DNA of 64,000 bases, from contig VYZI01000002.1 of NCBI GenBank assembly GCA_013397695.1, forward strand, positions 6,496,796 through 6,560,795, written 5' to 3'. Below are positions 12,961 through 26,200 of the stretch, in pieces. A program made the translations under genes and the position numbers. Numbering within the stretch: position 1 is the stretch's first letter; every line of letters starts with the position of its first letter. The notes beneath the pieces are model-generated. The model made no database searches and was not told the origin of the DNA. It was given only the letters and a program-made list of their open reading frames with translations. The DNA comes from Centropus unirufus. Its lineage: Eukaryota > Chordata > Aves > Cuculiformes > Centropidae.

Positions 12961-13527
12961 TGTTGTGGGTTAGCCCTGCCTGGCAGCTAAGCCCCACATA
13001 GCCACTTGCTCACTCTCCCCAGTAGGATGGGGAAGAGAATTAGATGAGTAAAAGTGGAAAAGACTCTGTGGTTCAAAAAAAGACAGTCTCTTAGGTAAAG
13101 CAAAAGCCACATGTGCAAACAAATGAAACAAGGAATTAATTCACCGCTTCTCACTGACAGTTAGATCTTCAACCATCTCAAGGAAAGTAGAGCTCCACCA
13201 AGTGTATTTGTTACTTGGGAATACAAATGCCATCACTCCAAACATCCCTCTTTCCTTCTTCTTCACCTGGTCTCATTGCTGAGCCTGAGGTCATATGGTA
13301 TGGATATCCTTTTGGTCAATTGCAGTTAGCTGTCTTGGCTGTGTCCACTCCAACCTTGTTGTGCACTCAGGGCCTCACCTCACTGGTGAGGCAGTGTGAG
13401 AAGCAGAAAAGAACTTCATGCTGTGTAACAACAGTGTGTCAACACTACTTTGGTCACAAATTCAAAAGGTAGAACTATATGAGCTACTGTGAAGAAAATT
13501 AACTCTATCTCAACCAAAATCCGTGAA
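12961..13527 (-). mobile_element. Avian ERV solo LTR (ERVL-like)
   Basis: The block begins exactly at tgttgtgggttagccctgcc and ends near 'aaaattaactctatctcaac' followed by 'caaaatccgtgaa'. These are the two ends of a common avian LTR that I recognise. Internal landmarks are 'gctcactctccccagtagga', 'gaggtcatatggtatggata', 'gctgtcttggctgtgtccac' and 'aggcagtgtgagaagcagaa'. In better preserved relatives the TATA box lies on the reverse strand upstream of the region equivalent to 'gaggtcatatgg', so this copy is placed on the minus strand. The full length (about 570 bp) without flanking gag, pol or env, and with plain sequence on both sides, fits a solo LTR left by recombination. A clean target-site duplication is not visible (accta on the left, no match on the right). 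The family is from memory. Confidence 0.85.
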
Positions 13528-13529
13528 AG

Positions 13530-16500
13530 CTGTCATTAGACTAAACTTGGATTTCACATCAAGTAGATGGAAGACATTGCTATGTTTGATGGCCTCACAA
13601 TCATTAACTTTTCCTACATCGATTGTGTAAGGTAGGAAATGCTGTTTTCTTTGTTAAACATACTAAGAGGAGAATCATGAATTCAAGTTCACTCTAACAT
13701 GTTTGTAGCTGGCTTTGGGAAAGTAATTTGTATTGTGTTTTGTAAGGAATATTTGAAGGCTCTTTTGCTAGAGTTAGAGATCCGAAGCAGAGTGCTGACT
13801 GTACCAAGGCATTCTGCCCAAGCTCATTTGACTTGAGCAAGTTCCTTCTGAGTCAGATTTTGATAAGTAAACAACCCTTAGGCTTTCGAATAAAGATGTT
13901 CACCAACTCTCTGGCGAGCAAAAAATTTGTCTAGGTCCTGTCAATATTCTCACTTAGGACTGGAAAAAATAACACTGAGTTTCTTATTTGAATATTTCAA
14001 AGTTAGGTGTAATGTCTTCCTCCCTTCTTCCTCCCCCATCTAACATTAAGAGGAAAAGCCAGTTTTCCCTCAAAAAAAAATATTAGGTTTTAAATTTCAC
14101 ACTATGAAAACGTATCTTTGTGAGGTATTCCTTTATCAGATTCTGGGCAGCTTTGATAGACCCTGAATATTAATGTCTGAATTCTCTTAGACTTCGCTAT
14201 GACTGCCAAGCAGTTTAAAAACATTGTTGATACAGAGGCTTATTAATTACTAGTATAGTCTTTGTAATTGCCTAGTCTAGAAATTGATGAACAAAGTCAT
14301 TTCAGAGAGCAATCAATTTGAAATCTAATTTGTTGGCGAAATGAACCATATAAACAAAATGCCACTTGCAGTTTGAATAAAATGAGATGTGCTTAACGAG
14401 CCTATCATCATCTGTGATATTCATCATGATGGGTCATAGTTACATAAAATGTTATAAATCTGAACCAATGCACATAAAGCTGGAATATAATATTTTATTC
14501 TGAAAAGAATAAAACATAAAACAGATGGCTGCCCCATGGAAATATCCTTAAATCTCACATGTTCTATTCATTGACATTTGGGCAGATGAGCTGAAAGTGA
14601 GTAAAGGGAAAATAAACCCTAATGTGTGTCTTTTCTACGTTGTATTTTGGAAGCTGGGACTGGAGAGTGAAAGATTCTAACGCTGAAGTACCAAGCATAG
14701 GCCCCTTTGGAGTACAGTGGTGATCACCTTTTCCTTCTTTATCTTGTACAGCAAGACACAAAAAACCAGATTGTTGAAGGCAACATGGTGGGAGCTTGAG
14801 GACTTGCCTGAATGTAATTTTGTAATTAATGGTATTGAATAAGAGTTAAAAGTAAAGCTGTAAATAAAAATGATGAGTTGGCTGGATATTAAAAAGGCCC
14901 TTGGGGTCTGAGGAATTGACCTGCCTGTGATAATATGAAGTCTAGTTTCTATTCTTCAACGCTTAGCTAACCAGAAAACATATCTCCTCCCTTCAGCCTC
15001 ATGACCCTATCTTACCTTGGAATGTCTAAACCAAGAAATCAAAACCCTAGAAATTTTCTGCTTTTTATTTAATAACAGGTGATTGGTTATTTCCCAGCAA
15101 TTCCTTTTTAGGGCATTCTTAATTACAGGTATTCCTGGAAGTCCAGGAAAAAAAAAAGCATTTTCTTAAATATGAAAATACATTCTTGTAGATATGATGG
15201 ATTGAAGTCCTGTGTACAAAGAAACTTATAAACCTTGCATGTAGCTCCAGTGCAAAGACTTTATGTTATAGAGGAAAAATGTATTAAAAAGATGGAAAGA
15301 ACTAGAGAAGAAGAGAGAAAAATATATTTGCTATATTTCATTATCTTCTATGACAGATATTTAAAAGGGATGCTTCTGTATCTACAAATCTATGCTTATG
15401 TAGTTGTATCCGTGTGTTACATGTGTGTGTAGACATAGCTGTAAATATGTAGAAACATCATATATACTTACATATGTATGCATATGTTGAAAGAGAGAGG
15501 TGAGATTATTTTGCCGGGGCTTTTTGTTCTATGGAAAGACATATTCTCCTGGTGTACAAACTATAAATAAAACATATACAACATTGATGAAGTTCAATTG
15601 CTGGCAAAAAAAAAAATGTTCCCAAAATTAATGTATTCAAAAAAGAAAAGCTGTAGGGTTTTTTTTGAAACCTTTTTTATCTCCCTTTTTTTGGATAGGA
15701 TTGGGAAGCAAAGGGATTTATGTTACGTAGGAGACTGAATTTTGATCTTGACTGCAATGTGTAAATTTATTGGTGTCAGCTCAATTATTCCAGATTGCCA
15801 ACAGCACAACAGATAGTAGAATCAATCCCCTAATCACTGAAGGGTTGAATGATGGTTTTAGAAATATCAAGAGTCCATTTGTCTCTCGTGTCAGAGGACA
15901 GCATCTCAAAGTACTATGTGTATGTAGATGAGTGAGACAGACTAGCTAATTAAAACCAGTATTGTAACAATATCTTTCATTTTGCTCAAATTTTTATGCT
16001 TGTGTTTTTTTGTCTATTTGTCTTTTTTTCTGGAATTATTCTTTTCTTCCCTCTGACAAAAAATAAGAAAAGGGTTTTCAGGAACATACTGAGTCATATG
16101 TGGATTATCACAGCACACAAGGGACAACTTCCTTGTCATTGACTCTGGCAGAAAGCTACAGGATCAGTGCTACCCTGCCTTTGGCACCTGAGCTAGTCAA
16201 GGGACCCTGGAGGTGTTTTATCCCATGTAAGACCCCATGGAAAGGAGGCTGCTTGAGTCTGTCTGCTTAGCAGAAGGGTATGGTACACACAAAGGTGAAC
16301 TTCCCAAGCCCTGGCACCTGAGACCAATTAGGGTCTATTCAACAGAGATTTATAACAAACTGGATGGTGACTGCAGCAGGGCATCTGTAGGGGAGCTGTT
16401 AATACACAAACCCCTGCCATGTCCTGTTGGAAGAGTGTATTAGTTTTCTAACATCCAAGAGATAGTGCCATCCTTACTTATATAGCTGGATTTAATTGAA

Positions 16501-18955
16501 AGTAGTGTTGGTTAACTCAAATCCCAATATAATTTTGTGGAGAGATCTAGAGGGTATAGCCTTGTAAATTGTTTAATTGATTAGCATTTCATAGGAAAAC
16601 AGCTTTTTTAAAAATTATTTTTTTCTAAGCAGAATTAAAGAAATTTCTAAAAATCATTATGTCTAGTTAATATCCAACAAAAGCTCCAATGACATATAAC
16701 ACTGAAATCGACCTGTGTGTCTCTTGGCTACATTATGATCTGGCACAATGCTAGGAAAAGATAGTCCTTTGCTTAGGGTTTCTGCCTGACATCCTTTGAA
16801 ATGGAGTGAGAGACTAGCAAGAAATTGTTTTCTAAAGAAAAAAATAATAAGAATGTAACAGTATGCCTAGTGGGTTTGGAGCAAAAGAGATTCTGTTTGA
16901 AAAGCTAAGTTAACATTATCTTGGATAGGAAAATTTAAAAATGAGCTGACAAAAAGAATCTGACTTTAAAAGCTGTGATTCTTCGCTATTGTATCCCTAA
17001 GATCTGTATGTTTTCTGCAGGAACAGCTCGCTTCTCTGCTGCAAATCCTCAAGGAAGCTGGCAGGTAGCTGGGGGCTCAGCTCAAGCCGAATAAATAAGT
17101 ACAGCTTTGAGTGGTTTCAGCAGCATTGTCTCTCCTGTGGTGTTTATTGCATACTGTAAGTGGCACTACTTGGTTAAGCCTGCAAATTGAAAAACTGAGA
17201 TTTCAAGACTGCTTTATTCTATGTTTTCTGCTGAATCTGAGAAGGTTTTATAATGAAGGTATAGTTATAGAAGAGTGGAGCAGAACTGATAATTTTACAC
17301 TCTTTGATAGATTCTGCTAAGGGAAGACTAAATGAAGGAATTTCCTGTCTTAATTAGAGCTTAATTAGACTTATTGCTGTACCTAAACTTCTTAAACAAG
17401 TTCCCTAATTTTCAATGAATACATATCAGGAAACGATTTCTTGCATGAATTGGTACATAATATTAATAAATATGGAAATAAACAGTTCCATTAAATTTAT
17501 ACTAAGAGCGAGGGCATCATCAGCAGATAGGCAGATATCAGAAATACACCATTGCCCTGGTATAGACAATTAATGCTTTTCCTAAAGTACACGAGAGCAA
17601 TTTATGTGCATTAGTGCATCCTTTCCTAATTTAGGGTTTATGATCCTTGGAATATAAAAATATATGAATTTCAAGGATTATGCATGTCCTTGGATCAAAT
17701 TTCGTAATAGTCAATGAAGTGTAACGATTAATTATAATAAATAATGCAAGTAGAACTCATGACAAAAGGCTGGATCGGTAACTGAACAAAATGAACAAGG
17801 CTTATTTAATATGCAGAAATATAAGTACAAGGAATTTACTACAACTAGGTCCATCTGGCATGAGGAGGAGCAGAGGAAACATATTTTCACAAGGTATTTC
17901 CTTAGATATTGACAAGGTTGTACAGTATGTCTGAGATAATTCTATTCTTTGACTAGTCCTAATTCTCCCACATCATGCACCAAATTATAGCATAACCCTT
18001 GCTTTGCCGCATGATAGTACTGCCTATGAATTGAACTTTAACATTTGCTTGCAATGTGTGATCTATGTAAGCCCTGAGGTTCCATTACCCTAGTTGTTTA
18101 GCTTTGCAGAGACATTATGATACTGGAGCTTCTTATATTAGAATATGTCTTAATGATACAAGAACTCTGCACGTCATCCATAATAGCAAAAGTTTAAACT
18201 TCTTACAATTTGTTTTCTTCACCCATCAATTCTTGTGTTTGCACAGAGGACTTAAAAAGTCTGGGAATGAAAGTGCTTGACCCAGAACTGCAGCAATGCA
18301 ATGCCGATAATAGTGTGAACGCAAAAGACAGCTCACTCCATTGTTAATACACTTTAATTAAAACAAAGCTTAAGGATACATACCCAGAGTTCCAGTCATT
18401 CTTGTGTATTATTACATATTAAGGCCTCAGATACCAGTGGCAACAGATAAAACACCTGGTATGTTGGTGCTGGGGGAAGAGTCCCTTTACTGACACCAAC
18501 AAAACATGGTTGGCACCTAAACGAAATAATATTTGATGTAGAGACCAGAGGCTGATTTTCTAGCTTATTCCTATTCTTTCCAATCCAGTTAGTTTTATGC
18601 CCCTTCACTGGTAGGCTTCAACTAGAACAGAGACACAGTCATAAGGATCAGCAGTTTGACATTTTGTGATGCTACGAATGTTTTAAAATAACCATTGATC
18701 CATCTCAATCATGGATGATATTTTATTATTTAATTTTTTCTTCTAGTTGTTCTAAGCAGTCTCATCAAAGATTAAATTTCTTTGATTTCTTCCTTTTAAA
18801 TGAGGAAGCCATGCTTACACCAAGTGTAAGAAATTTACAGGCAAACTGAACTAGTGCAGTAATTCATAAGTATTATGTTCCTTTCCTTCTCCAAGTGCTA
18901 TGCTCTGAAGAGTTCATAGAGGAAATCTTTGTAGTAAGACTAAATTATTGGAAGA
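13530..18955. other. Gene-free stretch with possible conserved non-coding segments
   Basis: No gene is supported. Two segments stand out by eye for ordered AT-rich text with many TAAT, ATTA and CAAT cores and few homopolymers: about 14210-14470 and about 17440-17760. They could be enhancer-type conserved elements, but this is not testable here. A GC-richer patch at about 16100-16440 contains a 68-codon open frame with no recognised domain. A/T runs near 15610-15690 are low complexity. Confidence 0.55.
15420..15495. repeat. Degenerate TG/TA-rich tract
   Basis: Runs of gtgtgtg, catatata and catatgtatgcatatg occur close together. This looks like an old microsatellite broken by substitutions. 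Confidence 0.6.
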
Positions 18956-19450
18956 TGTTGTGGTTGGGAGGGACTCGACAAATGGCTTTTTGAGGCAATT
19001 TCTTTATTAGAGATGCAGCAACATTACAGAGAGCCTTTTTATGACCTCCCTTAGCAGGCATGTACATTTTCTATTGGTTAAAGTTTTGTTTTTCTTTATA
19101 GTGATTGGTAGGTAGTTGCCAACATCCATATTCTTTTCTACATCCTGTTCATTGGTTAACTTCTTCCTCAAACTTGTTTACAGTCTTCTTCATCCACTTC
19201 CTTTGTTGCTTCAAGGGTAAGCTGAAGAGCTATCGAGGTCATTCTCATCTTCCTTAATCAGGTACTCCCCGATCCGAAGCCTTTGTGCTTTGGCAGTGTT
19301 AGAGAGACTTGGATGTCTTGGTGGAATTTATCTCCTTTTTGACGGAGAATGTTTATTAGCCTGTGGTATCCTGAAAAGAAGGTGGTTCTGGAGACAAGAT
19401 TTCTCTCATGAAGAGATATTGTGGGACAGGTGGAATTTGCATCTAGCACC
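18956..19450 (-). mobile_element. Avian ERV LTR with three CCAAT boxes
   Basis: Read on the reverse strand, the element shows a promoter-like order. There are three CCAAT boxes (plus-strand attggt at 19151-19156, 19104-19109 and 19073-19078), then a TATA-like cataaaaag (plus strand near 19035-19043), then AATAAA (plus-strand tttatt at 19003-19008). The end lies close to tgttgtggttgggagggact at 18956. The spacing suits an LTR U3-R-U5 arrangement on the minus strand. The text 'attggttaaagttttgtttt', 'catattcttttctacatcct' and 'gtactccccgatccgaagcc' matches an avian ERV LTR that I recognise. The upper boundary is uncertain. I place it near the tagcacctgg at 19445, and a target-site duplication was not found. 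No retroviral genes adjoin it, so it is a solo LTR or a fragment. Confidence 0.7.
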
Positions 19451-20610
19451 TGGAATTCATGAGTTCTAATTCAGAATTATCTTCTGTTTTATCTCTGGAT
19501 GCTAAAACTGGCAAAATAATATTTTTATGCTTCACTTGTGTCACTTCTTTAATGGATATTATGCTACACACCTTTTGATGCCGTGGGTATTCATAAAAAT
19601 GAATGTATGGATTTTTTTTTCTGTAGGAGCATGAAACCTCTATTATTTCATTGAAGAACATCATAGACATGTTCTTTATACAAATTGATATTATACTTAA
19701 TGCTTTTAAAGCTGGCCGCATTGTGTATATATATAAGTGTTTTAAGTATAGAGAATATAAAACATGGGAGATATATTGGCTGTCTGAGACTAGTATTCCA
19801 GGTGATGTCTACAAAATAGAAGTCTATTGATCTCAAATTCCATCTTGAAATCTGATTTTTCACTTTCAAAGTTCTGTTTTATTTATAGACTCCAGAGAAG
19901 GCCCCAAAATATAACTGGTGAAAAGAAAAAAGAAAAAACTTTCTTCTTGCAAGTCATATTTTGTTAGCTTTCCCCCTGTTCAGATACAAATCTATGTCAG
20001 TATTGATTGAAAATATAGCAATGAATTACTGTGCTTTGAAATCTGGATTTCAAAGTAAGACTTCTAGGTATCTTCTGTAAACACACACAGATTGTTATGG
20101 TAGCTCCTGCACTGGAAAATAAATAAATAAAAGAATTCAGATAATGTTTCTGTAGATAAAAGAGTAGCTACAAGTGACCTGAACTTCAAGCTGTTCAAAT
20201 CTATAACTTTAGTATGAATAAACAAAATAGGTGCTAACTTTCATTCTCGTGAAGTATATGTCTAAGGAAATCTATCTGTGTTGTCTTCCATTCACAGACA
20301 AGCACTTATTTTCCTGTTGCCTAAGAGTGTTCTGGATTCATGAAATATTTGGGAATTGGAAAAATAATTCCTTTGAGGCTCTTTCAGTATTCATTATGGC
20401 ATAGTACACAAATTTTGTACTGACTTTTAAGCACTGATATGATCCATATGATAGTATGGTGAGGAAAAGTAGCTGGTAAGTATTGTATTCCTTGAAACAC
20501 TTACATTTTGGGATTTATTTTGAAAGGGTTTTAAAATAGCATTCAGCATTCCAAAGAGAAGCGTTCACATTTTACACACTTTATATTCGCACTTTGTGTA
20601 TGCACAAACT

Positions 20611-20660
20611 CACATATCTATACATACAGATATATATACATACATATATATGTATATCTA
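20611..20660. repeat. TA/CA microsatellite, interrupted
   Basis: Alternating atatct, atacatac, agatatatat and acatatatatgtatat form an interrupted (TA)n/(CATA)n tract that is nearly self-complementary around 20645. Confidence 0.85.
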
Positions 20661-22779
20661 AATTATTTGCTCAAGCCTACAGATTGAATCAGTAGCAAAG
20701 GCAGGAAAAAACCTGATGCTTCCTACTTTTAAGGGCACCTCTCTCTTCAGTGAACTACACATAATCTCTGGCTTAGTCTCAGTTTTTGATATTAAGCAGA
20801 TAGCATTGAACAAGATTACTCAGTCTAAATCAGATCTGATTCCTGAACATGTTCAGTTGTTAGATTTTGTTGCATAAATAACCAGTTACACTTTTACCCA
20901 CAAAGATTCTTCAAAGTGTAGAGATATTAAACACTCAGTAACGTTTCATAATGGAGGGAAGAGACAAGTTTTCTATTAAACCATTCATTGTATTAAATAG
21001 GCAATTTTATTTTTTTTACTGGTTGTCTTTATTATTTCTATTCCAGGATATGTTTCTGGCTGGATTTAGTATAAGGCAAAGTATGGAACCAATGTTTTAG
21101 CTCATAGATTCCGCTATCTCTCTGTTTTCTTTCAAAACATGTTCAAGGTTTCTGAAGTGGTTTGGCTTATGTACCTGTACTGTTCTTTTGAAATCTGTTA
21201 ATCACCCCACTGAGACATCTGAAGTATCTAAGTGAATACACTTACTCTAATAGGCACATTTAGCAGATAATAGGCTTGACATGATGTCCTTAAGCAGAAT
21301 ATGTTCAGAGCTGGTTATTCAACAACCTGACCTCTGAAGACACAATTTAAAAGCAACCTTTTTACCCCAGTCGAATAGGCATTCATAATTTAGCCTGGAT
21401 TTGGTACAAATGCTAATGCTAGTTTTTAATAATCTGACATGATAAGAATATTTAGACTCTGAGTTGCGCTGCATATGTGTTATAGAACACCCTGAGGTTA
21501 GGTGGCTTGGAATTTTTATAATCCTTCTAGAAACTGTTTTATAAATATTACTTTTAGATAATTGATTTTCCACAAATGAAGCGTTTTATCACTTTCTTGC
21601 ATTATTGATCACTTTTAATGTACACATGTAAGCAAGCAAAATTTTCCCAATTTATTCTTTATTTTGAGTTCAGCTTACATGTAGAAATTTTTGCCACTTC
21701 TCTTAAAACCAATAGAAGTTTTTTATTCAATGGTTTGTCTATCCATATGTCAAACTGAGGAGAAATCCAGGACAGCCAGTGGAAGGTTGGAGTGTACTAT
21801 AATCAAAGCTTGTCACTTCCATGTTTTATCTCAGCACAAAGTTGAAATAATAATTTGGTTAAATTTGTTGCCTTGATCGAATGGAATTTTGTTTTTAAAG
21901 TAGCCTGGAAATTTTGTCCCTGTCCTAGGCATGTAGTAGTTACAGCATGTACAGGAAATATCTAAATTTTCTTATTGTCAGCTAGTGTGAGTGAAGATGG
22001 CAGAGTAGCTACAGAGATATTGAATAATTACCCAAAGGTCATAGGTAGTCTTGTGAAGACTATTTTGAAGCCTATGCCGCTTTGTTCTCATGACACCACT
22101 GTTGGCGATAACTGGTCATAATCTATAAAAGCAAAGCAGACACATATTTGTAGTTGTCAGATTTTCTCTCTATATGTGAGTCTGTGGATGTAAATATAAA
22201 TCTATCTAAAAAATTATGTCCATTTAGTGAGAAAAGAAGGGCTACTAGCTTTTTACTGTTTGCTGCTTCACTTCACAGATAAGGGTATAAAATAAGAAAT
22301 GAAGTCTGCCTATTTAGATTTGCTTCTCAGTTTCTTTCATTTCAGTACAGGGCAAATTCTTCCTTAAGAATTGCATTCAAAGCAATGAAAAAAACAAGGA
22401 AAATGTAAAGATTTGAGAACAACATCTGCCTAACAGAAAATTATTTTGCCTGATATGCAACAAGGAAGGCACACTAAGGAATTGACTGAAAGAAATGATG
22501 TTCAGCAGGTTAAAAGAGCAGTGCTGAACAAATGTCCAGACTTTTAAAAGAATAATGAGGATACATGCCAAGAACGGACTTGGTCTGTGGTATAGGGTTT
22601 ATTTGGAGCTGGATAGAAAGGCTCTTGTGGAGGGATACAAGCAGCTGGGTCATGAGATGAGAAAAGAAAGGGTTTCTCTCATTATTTTCTTGTACTAGAG
22701 TCCCCATTCCTTTTCAGTTTCCTGCCTTTTAATACAGAAACCAAATTTTTTAAAGGAAAGAGATGAACGTGTCATTCAT

Positions 22780-23210
22780 CTTCTGTTTTCCTTTTTTAAT
22801 CTTCTATTTTTATGGTTTGTATTAATGTAATGTTTCCTAGTTTAGTCCCTTTGTTATTATTTTTTATATGAGCCTGGTGGCTTTTTGCATCTTAAAGGCT
22901 TTTATTCCAGTTTCTTTTAATTCCCTTTTCCCTCTTCCATTTCCCAAGTTTTCCATCAAAACTTTCCTGATTAGGTTTGTTTCTTTGTCCTTTTTCATCA
23001 CAGTGCTCTTTAATTGTTCTTTGCTTCACTCCAGCTCAGTTACAATTGCTCATTCTTCTTCCACCCACTTACTTGCTCTACTTTTCTCCTCATGCTAACA
23101 ATCACCCCCATACATAGTTTTATTTCATTCACCTTTCTTTTTCCTGTTCATCTTGGTTGCCCACTAATTTGTGCCCTGTTCTGCTTCACACAGTTGCTCA
23201 TTCACTCCAC
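22780..23210. repeat. Pyrimidine-biased low-complexity region
   Basis: The plus strand is strongly enriched in T and C over roughly 430 bp, with many tttc, cttc and tccc runs such as 'ttccctcttccatttcccaa'. No perfect unit repeats. It gives rise to overlapping serine/phenylalanine-rich open frames (22868-23098, 23014-23223) that are composition artefacts. Confidence 0.6.
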
Positions 23211-26200
23211 TTTAGGAAACTAGGGGAAATGCAAAGTAGATGTAAAAGTGAGGCATAATTAGTGACAAGAAAGACATAGGCTATGGAAGGTAGTGAACTG
23301 CTAGAAAGAGGACTTCAAAGTGATAGAAAAAGAAATTGGCTGGAGTGAGAAATTCTTGGGGTGTCAGGAAAGCAGTTGCCACCAAGGTATGTTTTGGGGA
23401 GCAGATTGTGGAAAGGTGAGTTTTGGAAAATGGGTACATGGAGTAGAACATTACTGTTCCAAAGAACTTCAGTCTTCTGTGTTGAACTTCATGTGTGAAC
23501 TCTCTGTGGCTGAGGAAATTCAAAAGCTTTTATTTTAAAGGTGTTATTGACTTGTAGCTTTTTCCTTCAGAAGCTCAAGTGGTTCTTTAAAAAAAACTAT
23601 CATAAGACTGTCATGGTGCTCACCAGAAGAGTCATTGGGAGTTTCTGTAGATCATATTTCTGAGTGCATGTTCGCTTAGAGCAGTACTGAAACATATTGC
23701 ATTATATCAAAATAGTGAATGATAATTCAAAATCTTATTGTAATTTTTGCTCCTAGGTTACAACCAGCATCACTTACTGTATCTCAAAAGAGCCTTCTCA
23801 TGGAGAAGCAGGCTTGGAATTTTGCTTCTTACATGCTGGCAAACAAAATATAAGGGCTAAATATACATAAAACTGAAGCATGTCTCATAATACACAGAAA
23901 AGTGCAGCAAAATACTTTCAAATAATGAATATTGAATAAATAGAAACTATATATATCCTCTACATGTGTAGAATAAACATGCAAGAATGATCAAGTTATT
24001 TTTTTAGGTAACAGGCAGTGCAAAATTTCAGTGAGTTGAAGGTCATTAGTATGAAAAGATAATATTTAAAATTTAGCAAGTAATCCTACATCTGCTAAAG
24101 CATGAATTTATGTTAAATAAGCCTATGCAAAATCTATGTGTATTTATATTCAACATTAACTCACCAAATGGAGTATTGTAGAAAAAACTGTGACCACGAG
24201 ATGGCAGAATTCCCATTCAAACCTGAGAAGATTTTAACAGAGCTGTACCTAGATTTAAAAAAAAAATTTGCTCTGAACTTTGTTTATTTCTGCAGTTGTA
24301 ATATGGCACTTCTGATCCCAACTTCCATTCAATTTTGAAAAACGTGGGAATTCATGAGAGATCTGATTTTGTGTTTCAGATCTTTTGGGGTACTTTTGAG
24401 CCATTCTACTCTCCATCACTGGTAATACTGCCATTTTTCTGACTTGTATTAACATACTGGAAATGCTGTTTTAAAGCAAATATATTTTCCCAAAATAACT
24501 GTCATCAGCCTATGTTGTTCTAGTAGACAGCAAAATGTAGAAAATATGTATACATTTTCTGAAATACATGTAAAGTATCAAACAAAATATCTCCTATGGA
24601 TGGTGTCCTGCCGTCAGTTTGATGAGCACTAAAGAACTTCCACTTTCAGATACAGCGGGACCTTTCCTTCTGTACAAGATACTTTTGTTCATCACTTTTC
24701 AAAACATCTTCTCTTTTAGATTGTAGTTTATCAAGGTGAGTTTTTTAATAAGGGTATGTGTTAGTTGATCCCTCTGTCCAGGCAAGCAAAGTTGGCAGTT
24801 CTATAGTGTTTTGGGATGAAAATTATAATACTGTGTTTTTCCATTATTATTCAAATCCTTGGTTTATACAAATGCACAGAAATCTCAGGTTTCATTTAAA
24901 ATAAGGTTTTTTAGCCCTGAGGAGTATCAGCAAAAACACTTTGAAAAAAAGACTGGTAAATGATTGAAGACACGACCAAAAAAGACCTACATATTAATGA
25001 TTTAAGGAAATAATTATTTTAAAGGCAGTTTTCTTTTTTGGCCTAACTCATAAGCTTTTCTCTTTTTTTAATGATATGACTTAAAGTTGTTTTTACATCC
25101 ATAAGGAAACAATTTTTCTGAGACTATGGGACGTATATTTCCCCTTGCAAGAAGGAAACATGCTCTCAGTTATATAATAAATGATATAGATAAAGACTTC
25201 AAAGATCCATTGTCTGGAGAGTTCTAAAATAGTGAAGTTTAAGAATTTACACTAGATGTTTATCTTATGAAGTTACAATGTTTCGTCCATTTTTTTTTAT
25301 ATTGCAAGCATTTATATCACTTTATGATCCTAACTGTGATGATGTAAACAAGAATACTAAGCTCTCTGAGCAGGGCAGCCCTTTTCTCTAGTATCACCTA
25401 TGTCACGTAAGAACAATTGTAATCTGAGAAAATTCCAAGACTGATAATCCTTATTTTTTTTAATTTATCTGGAGCACATTATTATTGCATAATCCCAATG
25501 TATTTTATTAAACTGCAGTGAAAGAGAGCACCATGGCAGGTGGATTATCAAAAATGACAGACCAACAATTTTACAAAGACAAATTCCCCAGTGTAAAATA
25601 TTAAAAGTGAACATAATGTCCTTTGATGAACTGCAAAGTAGCTTCACTGGGTTAGTATTTCTTGATATAGTGGGCCAGATGTCAGGAAAGTGGCAATATA
25701 TTCTTTTAGCTTTGTCTTTTCAAGGTAATTTCATTTCATTTCATACTTCATACGTGCAAACTTTATGCATGGAGAAGATACAAAAAGAGACTTAGAAGCA
25801 ATGTATGCATTAACACTACCTTTGTGGTTCAGACCATTCTCTGGAACCCAGCATAGGTATAAGAAAAGAACTCAGTTTAAAACAAAGACAGTGATACTGG
25901 ACCTCAATAAACAAATGTTAGCACTTTGCCCTACTAGTTCGTCATGTGAAAAGCAACATTTCATTCACACCTAGCTGGCAAATTGGTGCCAAGGAGCACA
26001 AAACCCGTTTATTTCTCTTGTAGCCACTGCTGACTCATCTTTTTTTTTGTACTCACAGTGGAATATCATCATCAATTTTAGTTGTACGTCAGCAACAGTT
26101 CTAGTTTCTCTGTAGACGACAGTGTTTACCACAGAAGTATCTAAGATATTATATGGTTTTCATATTACTAAGAATGCCAAATAAGTTAGTTTTATCAGAC

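Noticed and set aside
16237..16443. 68-codon plus-strand frame in a GC-richer patch
   Set aside because: No domain and no clear acceptor or donor. Not enough to call an exon.
19258..19449. 63-codon minus frame as a retroviral gene remnant
   Set aside because: It lies within the LTR-like block. It is more simply explained as LTR sequence that happens to be open, and no retroviral domain was recognised.
22868..23223. Two overlapping Ser/Phe-rich frames
   Set aside because: They arise from pyrimidine-biased sequence in two frames at once, a composition artefact.
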